From Chloroflexota bacterium (GTDB lineage Bacteria; Chloroflexota; Dehalococcoidia; DSTF01; JACRBR01): DNA of 11,251 nucleotides. Below are positions 6,610 to 11,251 of the stretch, in pieces. The stretch's first letter is position 1, and each line of letters begins with the position of its first letter. The DNA lies in the NCBI GenBank assembly GCA_021813085.1, contig JAKAMA010000042.1, forward strand, positions 1 to 11,251. The letters run 5' to 3'. The translations under genes were made by a program, and so were the position numbers. The notes beneath the pieces were generated by a model. That model worked only from the letters and a program-made list of their open reading frames with translations. It searched no databases and was not told the DNA's origin.

Positions 6610-6622
6610 ACTACCCGGTAGT
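6610..6622. promoter_or_regulatory. Second operator-like palindrome (ACTACC-C-GGTAGT)
   Basis: Six-base arms around one central base. The sequence differs from the palindrome at 6505, so it may belong to another regulator, possibly TetR-type, or be a second site of weaker affinity. Confidence 0.4.
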
Positions 6623-6649
6623 ATGATACGTAGACCGACGGATTGTCCG

Positions 6650-6678
6650 TTGCTCGCATGATAGAGGGGCGGTACACT
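6650..6678 (+). promoter_or_regulatory. Candidate promoter of the marR gene
   Basis: TTGCTC (6650-6655), a 17-nt spacer and TACACT (6673-6678). The -10 hexamer is the same as in the trp promoter. The -35 is weak. The leader would be about 50 nt. Confidence 0.4.
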
Positions 6679-6735
6679 CCGGCAGTTGATGGGGAAGACG
6701 AACGAGGGCCGGAGAGAAGGGGCAAGAGAACGCAT

Positions 6736-7263
6736 ATGGCCACAGCGACGAAGTCTCGAGCGGATTCGACCGCACCGATCCACCAGCGGATGATGCCTTG
6801 GGTCCTGGTGACCGAGATCTACTGGATGTCCTACAAGCTGCTCGAGCGCCGGTTCTACCACCTCGGCGTTTCGGCGTCGCAGGCGCGGGTGCTGGCCGTG
6901 CTGCATTTCGCCAAGGAGCCGATCAAGCCGAGCCTGGTGGCGACGCTCCTCTTCCAGGAGACCCAGAGCATCACCGGCATCCTGCACCGCATCGAGTCCC
7001 GCGGCTGGGTGCGCCGGCTGCCCGACCCCAACGACCGGCGGGCGGTCGGCCTTGAGCTCACCGACAAGGGCCGCGAGATCACGCAGGAGATCGTCGACAT
7101 CGCCGAGGCGCTCTACGCGGACATGTTCGGGAACGTGCTGACGGCGAGCGAGCGGCGGCAGATCGAGGCGGCGCTCAAGAAGGTGCGCGCGCTCGGGTTC
7201 AAGCTGCCGGAGACTGACTTCAAGCTCCGGCGCGCCCAGCAGTACGCCATCTGGAAGGACTGA
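6736..7263 (+). CDS. MarR-family transcriptional regulator
   Basis: A 175-residue winged-helix DNA-binding protein, probably a homodimer that responds to a small ligand, often an aromatic acid or acyl-CoA in this family. The winged helix runs from about 47 to 112. Helix 2 begins SQARVLAVL, the recognition helix lies within QETQSITGILHRIE (74-87), and the wing is DPNDRRAVGLELTDKG (97-112), with the usual D-x-R/R motif. N- and C-terminal helices would form the dimer interface; the C-terminal tail after 150 is somewhat long. ATG 6736 was chosen over an upstream in-frame start because the extra 31 residues are not family-like, and AAGAG lies 7 nt before the ATG. Divergent from the enoyl-CoA hydratase, the most likely target, and convergent with the CitE-like gene. 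Confidence 0.92.
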   Translation: MATATKSRADSTAPIHQRMMPWVLVTEIYWMSYKLLERRFYHLGVSASQARVLAVLHFAKEPIKPSLVATLLFQETQSITGILHRIESRGWVRRLPDPNDRRAVGLELTDKGREITQEIVDIAEALYADMFGNVLTASERRQIEAALKKVRALGFKLPETDFKLRRAQQYAIWKD

Positions 7264-7267
7264 CCCG

Positions 7268-7311
7268 CGCCCGCGGGCGTGTGCGCCCAGGCCGCGCGGC
7301 TAGCGCGCGGC
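7268..7311. terminator. GC-rich hairpins at the marR/CitE convergence
   Basis: Between the convergent stops lie a 12-bp palindrome CGCCCGCGGGCG (7268-7279) and an 8-bp stem with a 5-nt loop (7291-7311). The second overlaps the CitE-like stop codon. There is no U tract in either direction, so intrinsic termination is uncertain; the hairpins may instead protect 3' ends or work with Rho. Confidence 0.45.
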
Positions 7312-8223
7312 CGGGCGCCGCGCGATCGCGTCCGCGCGTGCGATCAGCCGGCGCGCGCGCTCCGCGACCGGTGCATCGACCATCTGTCCGTCGACGCTGA
7401 CGGCGCCCGCGTGGGCCGTGCGGTCGTATGCCGCGACGATCGCGCGGGCGCGCGCGACCTCGGCGTCCGACGGCGTGAAGGCGTCGTTGACCGGCCCGAC
7501 CTGGTCCGGGTGCAGCACGTACTTGCCCTTGAACCCGACCGCGCGCGCGAAGCCGGTCTCCGCGACCAGGCCGTCCCGGTCGCGCACGTCCGGGTACGGC
7601 GTATCGATCGCGACGAGCCCGTTGGCCGCGGCGACCTGCACGATCTGATAGCGGAGGTAGGCGATGGCCGTGCCCTCGACGTTGCGCTCGACCTCGAGCT
7701 CCGCGCAGTAGTCTTCGGCGCCGATCGAGAGCGCGCGCACGCGGTCGGACGCCCGCGCGATCTCGTCGGCGCGCAGGAGGCCGCGCGGGCTCTCGATGAT
7801 CGGGACCACCGCGACGTCGCCCGGACGCACGCCGTTCGCCAGCTCCGCCTCGCGCAGCAGGACATCGAGGTCGCGGAGGTCCTGCGGCGTCTCTGCCTTT
7901 GGCAGCACGACGGCGGCGAGTCCCGGCCGCACCACGGCGAAGAGATCGTCGCGCGTGAGGCCGGTGCGCACGCCGTTGACGCGGACGAAGGCCCGGACGG
8001 GCCGTCCGGCCGGCGTGCGGAGGGACAGCGCGTCGAGCGCGCCCCGCGCGGCCGCGCGCGCGGCCTCTTTGGCGGCGGGCAAGACGGCGTCTTCGAGGTC
8101 GAGCACAATGGCGTCGGCACCGGCATCGGCCGCCCGTGCGACCATCCGCTCGCGGTCCGCGGGCACGAAGAGCAGGGTGCGGAGGAGTGGCGCGTCGTCC
8201 AGCAGGAGGGCCTTTCCGTGCAT
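7300..8223 (-). CDS. HpcH/HpaI aldolase family, CitE-like CoA-ester lyase
   Basis: A 307-residue protein of the family that includes citrate lyase beta subunit, malyl-CoA lyase/thioesterase and CLYBL; these cleave or hydrolyse 3-hydroxyacyl-CoA esters with Mg2+. The family start LLFVPADRERM (17-27) is followed by DAIVLDLEDAV (37-47) and RVNG (81-84). The probable metal ligands are Glu144 in PIIESPRG and Asp171 in SIGAEDYCAEL. GKYVLHPDQVGPVNDAF (233-249) is the typical C-terminal signature. ATG 8223 is the only family-like start; the much longer open frame upstream looks random. No ribosome-binding site is visible before it, where a strong hairpin sits. It stands alone on the minus strand. The exact substrate (malyl-CoA, citramalyl-CoA or citryl-CoA) cannot be decided. 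Confidence 0.9.
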   Translation of the reverse strand: MHGKALLLDDAPLLRTLLFVPADRERMVARAADAGADAIVLDLEDAVLPAAKEAARAAARGALDALSLRTPAGRPVRAFVRVNGVRTGLTRDDLFAVVRPGLAAVVLPKAETPQDLRDLDVLLREAELANGVRPGDVAVVPIIESPRGLLRADEIARASDRVRALSIGAEDYCAELEVERNVEGTAIAYLRYQIVQVAAANGLVAIDTPYPDVRDRDGLVAETGFARAVGFKGKYVLHPDQVGPVNDAFTPSDAEVARARAIVAAYDRTAHAGAVSVDGQMVDAPVAERARRLIARADAIARRPAAR

Positions 8224-8241
8224 GAGGGCGGGGCCGACCGC

Positions 8242-8262
8242 GGCGGCGGACCAGCCGCCGCC
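8242..8262 (-). promoter_or_regulatory. Hairpin in the leader of the CitE-like gene
   Basis: GGCGGCGG and CCGCCGCC form a perfect 8-bp stem around a 5-nt loop, 18 nt before the ATG. It would lie almost at the predicted 5' end of the mRNA, where it could protect the transcript or affect initiation. Confidence 0.5.
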
Positions 8263-8268
8263 ACGCCG

Positions 8269-8297
8269 AGTGTACCAGCGCGGGTCGCGGCGGTCAG
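8269..8297 (-). promoter_or_regulatory. Candidate promoter of the CitE-like gene
   Basis: The minus strand reads CTGACC (8292-8297), 17 nt, then TACACT (8269-8274). The -10 hexamer is the same as in the trp promoter. The predicted start is near 8262. Upstream, at 8298-8416, I see only GC-rich sequence with no recognisable feature. Confidence 0.5.
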
Positions 8298-8416
8298 CCG
8301 TCGGCCGGCCGGTGGGCGCGAAAACGTAGGGCGCACACCGATGCGCCGCCGCCGCGCGCGGCCGAGATCTACCGTAGGAGGGCGGCGACCCGGTCGCGGC
8401 GATCCCCCCGTGGCGC

Positions 8417-8443
8417 TTGACACCGATCCGGCGATGCGATAAC
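8417..8443 (+). promoter_or_regulatory. Candidate promoter of rho
   Basis: A perfect TTGACA (8417-8422) is followed after 15 nt by GATAAC (8438-8443), which has a TG one base upstream (8435-8436) as in an extended -10. The short spacer makes this uncertain. The leader to the rho ATG would be about 190 nt. Confidence 0.45.
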
Positions 8444-8522
8444 AAGGAAGGCAGATTCGCCCGCCTCCAGTCGCGGCGCTTGTTCTCCCGGCGCCGAACA
8501 CTGAAATCCCCCTCGAACCTCC

Positions 8523-8561
8523 GGCACGATTCGGCTTGCCGAGCGCCACCGTGGCCGTGCC
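8523..8561 (+). promoter_or_regulatory. Three-way-junction structure in the rho leader
   Basis: An outer stem GGCACG/CGTGCC (8523-8528 with 8556-8561) encloses two small hairpins, TCGGC/GCCGA (8531-8542) and GCCA/TGGC (8545-8555). It lies in the untranslated leader downstream of a C-rich stretch. Function not known; a regulatory fold is possible. Confidence 0.35.
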
Positions 8562-8638
8562 CCAACAGGATCGTCCGAGGGCGACGCGGCTATCCAACGG
8601 GCTCAGAAGATGAAAGAACAACTGGTAGAGGTCCAACC

Positions 8639-9871
8639 ATGGGCGCTGTAAGAGAACGACGACGCATGCCGGCCGGTGTGCCGCGCGACCTGCCGCAAGA
8701 CGACGGCCCGCAAGCGCCGATGACCGCCCAGGAGCGCGAGAACGCGATCTTCACCGGCGGCATCCTGGATGTCGTCGACGACGGATATGGTTTCCTGCGC
8801 GGCGAGTCGCTGCTGCCCGGCCCGAACGATGTCTACGTGAGCCAGTCGCAGATCCGGCGGTTCGGGCTGCGGACGGGCGACTACGTGACGGGGCAGGTGC
8901 GTCCCCCGAAGGACAGCGAGAAGTACTACGGGCTGCTGCGCGTCGACAACATCAACGGCCTCGACCCGGAGGCCGCGAAGAGCCGCCCGTACTTCGAGAA
9001 CCTGACGGCGATCTTCCCCAACCAGATGATCAACCTGGAGACGGAGAACACCAGCGACCTCTCCGGCCGGCTGATCAACCTGATCTCACCGATCGGCCGC
9101 GGACAGCGCGGGCTCATCGTCTCGCCGCCGAAGGCGGGCAAGACGTTCCTGCTGAAGGCGATCGCGCGCGGCGTCGCCGCGAACTATCCCGACATCCACC
9201 TGATGGTCGCGCTGATCGGCGAGCGGCCGGAGGAAGTGACCGACATGAAGCGCTCGGTGAAGGGCGAGGTCGTGGCCTCGACCTTCGACGAGCCGGTCGA
9301 GGACCACACGCGCGTCGCCGAAATGGCGCTCGACCGCGCGAAGCGCCTCGTCGAGGGCGGCACCGACGTCGTGATCCTGCTGGACAGCATCACGCGGCTG
9401 ACGCGCGCCTACAACCTGGCGATGCCGCCGAGCGGGCGCACGCTGACCGGCGGTATGGACCCGGTCGCCCTCTACCCGCCGAAGCGCTTCTTCGGCGCGG
9501 CGCGCAACTGCGAGGAGGGCGGCAGCCTCACCGTCATCGCGACCTGCCTCGTCGACACCGGCAGCCGCATGGACGAGGTGATCTTCGAGGAGTTCAAGGG
9601 GACGGGCAACCAGGAGCTGCGGCTCGACCGGCGGCTCGCCGAGCGCCGCGTCTTCCCGGCGATCGACATCGCCGGCTCGAGCACGCGGCGCGAGGAGCTG
9701 CTGCTCGACGAGCCGACGCTGCGGCAGGTGTGGCTGATGCGCCGCATGATGTCGATGATCGCGTCGAACGCCAGCAACCCGTCGGAGGCGACCGAACGGC
9801 TGCTCGACCGGCTGTCGAAGACGAACAACAACGCCGAGTTCCTGATGACGCTGAGCAAGTCCGAGGTGTAG
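8639..9871 (+). CDS. rho: Transcription termination factor Rho, without N-terminal helical domain
   Basis: A hexameric RNA-dependent ATPase that pulls transcripts from RNA polymerase. The 410 residues give a short N-terminal tail (1-37) and then the cold-shock RNA-binding domain, with GYGFLRG (49-55) and DVYVSQSQIRRFGLRTGD (64-81). The ATPase follows: Walker A PPKAGKT (163-169), the catalytic-glutamate segment GERPEEVTD (194-202), Walker B VILLDSITRL (245-254), the Q-loop region LTGGMDPVAL (269-278), PKRFFGAARN (281-290), and the arginine finger in SSTRREEL (347-354). The roughly 45-residue helical domain that precedes the cold-shock domain in E. coli Rho is missing. The position of E. coli Asp210 is Gly194. 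ATG 8639 was chosen for the AGAGG 6-7 nt upstream; the longer open frame upstream has no Rho-like sequence. Confidence 0.96.
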   Translation: MGAVRERRRMPAGVPRDLPQDDGPQAPMTAQERENAIFTGGILDVVDDGYGFLRGESLLPGPNDVYVSQSQIRRFGLRTGDYVTGQVRPPKDSEKYYGLLRVDNINGLDPEAAKSRPYFENLTAIFPNQMINLETENTSDLSGRLINLISPIGRGQRGLIVSPPKAGKTFLLKAIARGVAANYPDIHLMVALIGERPEEVTDMKRSVKGEVVASTFDEPVEDHTRVAEMALDRAKRLVEGGTDVVILLDSITRLTRAYNLAMPPSGRTLTGGMDPVALYPPKRFFGAARNCEEGGSLTVIATCLVDTGSRMDEVIFEEFKGTGNQELRLDRRLAERRVFPAIDIAGSSTRREELLLDEPTLRQVWLMRRMMSMIASNASNPSEATERLLDRLSKTNNNAEFLMTLSKSEV

Positions 9872-9892
9872 GCGGGCGCCTCCGGCGCAGGG

Positions 9893-9920
9893 CAGACGGC
9901 AGACAGCAGACGACAGAAGG
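9893..9920 (+). repeat. CAGACRR heptamer array D behind rho
   Basis: Four units (CAGACGG, CAGACAG, CAGACGA, CAGAAGG) between the rho stop codon and its terminator. Eighteen bases (9900-9917) are identical to 2117-2134 in array B, 7.7 kb away. No four-helix-bundle gene accompanies it. Confidence 0.88.
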
Positions 9921-9942
9921 CCCGCCGCATCGGCGGGCTTTC
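9918..9942 (+). terminator. Hairpin terminator of rho
   Basis: GCCCGCCG and CGGCGGGC form an 8-bp stem around CAT (9920-9938), followed by TTTC, 50 nt after the rho stop. The U tract is short, so termination may be partial. Confidence 0.72.
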
Positions 9943-9980
9943 GTGTGGGCCCCGCGTGAGTTGGCCGCCGCGCACCAGTG

Positions 9981-10033
9981 CGGCCTCACCCCCGGCCTTC
10001 GGCCGCCCCTCTCCGACTGGCGGAGAGGGGGCC
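9981..10033. repeat. REP-like double-hairpin element
   Basis: CGGCC-TT-CGGCCG forms one hairpin (about 9993-10005). Next to it, a 10-bp stem with arms 10006-10015 and 10021-10030 (CCCCTCTCCG facing CGGAGAGGGG) closes on a 5-nt loop. The layout, CCTCACCCCCGGCC followed by CCCTCTCC and its complement, resembles intergenic repetitive palindromes common in many bacterial genomes. The rest of 9943-10165 shows nothing I can name. Confidence 0.6.
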
Positions 10034-10165
10034 AGGACGCAGCGCGGCGCGCGTGACGCCGGCCTCCGCGCCTCGCACACGACAGATGGCGGCGCCGGGC
10101 TACCGCCTGATGGCGACGCTCCGATCTTCCTCTGCGCATGGCCGAAGCGCCTGCGCCGCCGGCGC

Positions 10166-11251
10166 TCACACGAACAGCAGGACGACCGGGACGAGGAAGA
10201 TGGCGCCGAGGAAGAGGGCGAAGCCGCGCCTGCTGCCGGTGGCCCTGCCCGCGGCGGCGAGGATGACCTCGCGGAAGGGGTTGAAGGCGAACGCGAGGAC
10301 GAGCAGCGACACCGTGAGCACGGCGAGCATCTCGGCGAAGATGATGGTGAAGGCGCGCGGCGCATCGAGCAGCAGCGAGACGAAGAGCTTGTCGACGAAC
10401 GTGCCGACCTGCGCGCCCATGACGTACGGGATGATGTTCCTGCGCCGGACGATGCCCTTCATCGACAGCGGTACGAGGACCGTCAGCGAGACGGCGACCG
10501 AGACCGTGAGCACGGTGACCGCGACGCCGAGGACGAACATCGTGAAGCGCTGGTGGAAGAACTCGACGGCGTGCCGCACGCGCGGGCTCGTCGACTCGAG
10601 CGACGGCAGGGCGGCGTCGAAGAGCTTCAGCGAACAGACGACCGCGACGACGCCGGAGGCGAACAGCGCGAGCCGCGGCAGCAGGCCGGCGAAGAGGTCG
10701 ACGACGGGCGCGTAGCCATCGTTGACGCCGCGGATGACGCCGGGCGAGCCGAAGCGTACGCCATCGAGCCAGCCGCTCCGGAGCAGCCCGAAGCCGAGCG
10801 GGATGCCGGCCGCGTAGACGAGCGCGGTGGTGATCAGGGCGACGGCGCCGATGTACAGGCCGTCGGGCGCGCGGCGGCCGCGCACGTAGTACAGGAAACC
10901 GACGAAGAGGACGATGAACGACGCGCCGAGGCGGCCGCCGCTGATCATGAAGTACGCCTCGGCGTCGCTGACGACGCCGCGGCTGAAGAGCGTCAGCGCC
11001 ACCGAGGCGACGGGCGAGCCGCTGCTGAGCAGGTAGGCGCTGAGCCAGCCGAAGCCGATGTAGTTCGCCGGGCCGTGCACGCTGAGCGCATCGATGATCG
11101 GCGTCAGGCCGGCCGCGCCGCGCTTCATGAGCTGTAGCGAGAGGACGAATAGCGCGAGCGCGAAGGAGATCGAGAGCAGACGCGCGAGCACGCGGCCGCT
11201 CAGCGCGAGCTTCGGGACGTGCGGGACGGGCAGGACCAGCTCGGGCTCATC
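10166..11251 (-). CDS. Na+/phosphate cotransporter II-like membrane protein, 5' end open at window edge
   Basis: A hydrophobic protein with about eight membrane segments and two internally related units, as in the NptA/Na_Pi_cotrans family that carries inorganic phosphate with Na+. Counted from GTG 11191, unit 1 (about 48-92) has WLSAYLLSSGSPVASVALTL and then ISGGRLGASF. Unit 2 (about 231-267) has VAVSLTVLVPL and then VMGAQVGTFVD. The family's QSSS and GANIGTT motifs are thus recognisable but degenerate (SSGS, GAQVGTF), so the substrate may differ from phosphate. No PhoU-like C-terminal domain is present. GTG 11191 would give 341 residues, but the frame stays open for another 20 codons to the window edge (including DEPELVLPVPHVPK), so the true start is probably outside. 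Confidence 0.75.
   Translation of the reverse strand, partial: DEPELVLPVPHVPKLALSGRVLARLLSISFALALFVLSLQLMKRGAAGLTPIIDALSVHGPANYIGFGWLSAYLLSSGSPVASVALTLFSRGVVSDAEAYFMISGGRLGASFIVLFVGFLYYVRGRRAPDGLYIGAVALITTALVYAAGIPLGFGLLRSGWLDGVRFGSPGVIRGVNDGYAPVVDLFAGLLPRLALFASGVVAVVCSLKLFDAALPSLESTSPRVRHAVEFFHQRFTMFVLGVAVTVLTVSVAVSLTVLVPLSMKGIVRRRNIIPYVMGAQVGTFVDKLFVSLLLDAPRAFTIIFAEMLAVLTVSLLVLAFAFNPFREVILAAAGRATGSRRGFALFLGAIFLVPVVLLFV

Larger units (their letters stand above)
6403..6735. other. Intergenic control region between echA-like and marR genes
   Basis: 333 nt without a gene and visibly poorer in GC than the coding DNA. It holds two operator-like palindromes and a candidate marR promoter (listed separately), and a smaller compound inverted repeat at 6463-6499 with GGTGAATCCAG facing CTGGA and TTCACC. 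I could not find a convincing -35/-10 pair for the hydratase gene. Confidence 0.6.

Noticed and set aside
6403-6987. N-terminal extension of the enoyl-CoA hydratase frame
   Set aside because: The extension runs antisense through the marR gene start and is not family-like; the family start with a good ribosome-binding site is at 6402.
8224-8636. Extended frames upstream of the CitE-like gene
   Set aside because: Arg/Pro-rich translation without similarity to the family; a promoter-like sequence and a hairpin lie in this region instead.
8417-8638. Upstream in-frame extension of rho as its missing N-terminal domain
   Set aside because: The 74 extra residues do not resemble the Rho helical domain, and the stretch overlaps the likely promoter and leader.

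Overview
The window is a GC-rich stretch of bacterial chromosome holding nine whole or nearly whole protein genes, plus one partial gene at the left edge. Several features together suggest Chloroflexota or a similar GC-rich, T-box-using lineage. There is a transcription-terminating tryptophan T-box, which is typical of Firmicutes, Actinobacteria, Chloroflexota and Deinococcus-Thermus. There is a TrpB2-type tryptophan synthase, and a Rho that starts almost directly at its cold-shock domain. Heptanucleotide repeats lie between genes. The assignment is an inference; no rRNA or other marker is present.

Left part, minus strand (1-4512): a tryptophan operon. A TTGACA-17-TACACT promoter (4484-4512) drives a leader of about 420 nt with a T-box riboswitch (specifier codon UGG, T-box motif, and a 13-bp terminator followed by a U tract). 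Next come trpB2, a small four-helix-bundle (S23/Avd-like) gene, trpS and trpE (cut by the window edge). The logic is clear: uncharged tRNA-Trp opens transcription of a Trp-synthesis enzyme, the Trp-tRNA ligase and the committed step of the pathway. The four-helix-bundle gene does not fit this logic. It looks like an inserted cassette, because it is flanked by arrays of a CAGACRR heptamer in opposite orientation that share a perfect 24-bp inverted repeat. A third array of the same heptamer sits behind rho. A different heptamer (AAGAACC) lies in the trpB leader.

Middle (4513-8300): a solitary FitA/VapB-like antitoxin gene with no toxin, divergent from the trp promoter. A minus-strand pair follows: enoyl-CoA hydratase, then a GNAT acetyltransferase. 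A divergent MarR-family regulator is separated from the hydratase by a 333-nt region with a perfect 16-bp palindrome and a second operator-like palindrome. A CitE/HpcH-type lyase converges on the MarR gene. Acyl-CoA metabolism under MarR control is a reasonable reading.

Right part (8300-11251): rho on the plus strand, with a structured and partly C-rich leader, a heptamer array and a hairpin terminator behind it. A REP-like double hairpin follows. Last is a minus-strand membrane protein resembling the Na+/phosphate cotransporter II family, still open at the right edge.
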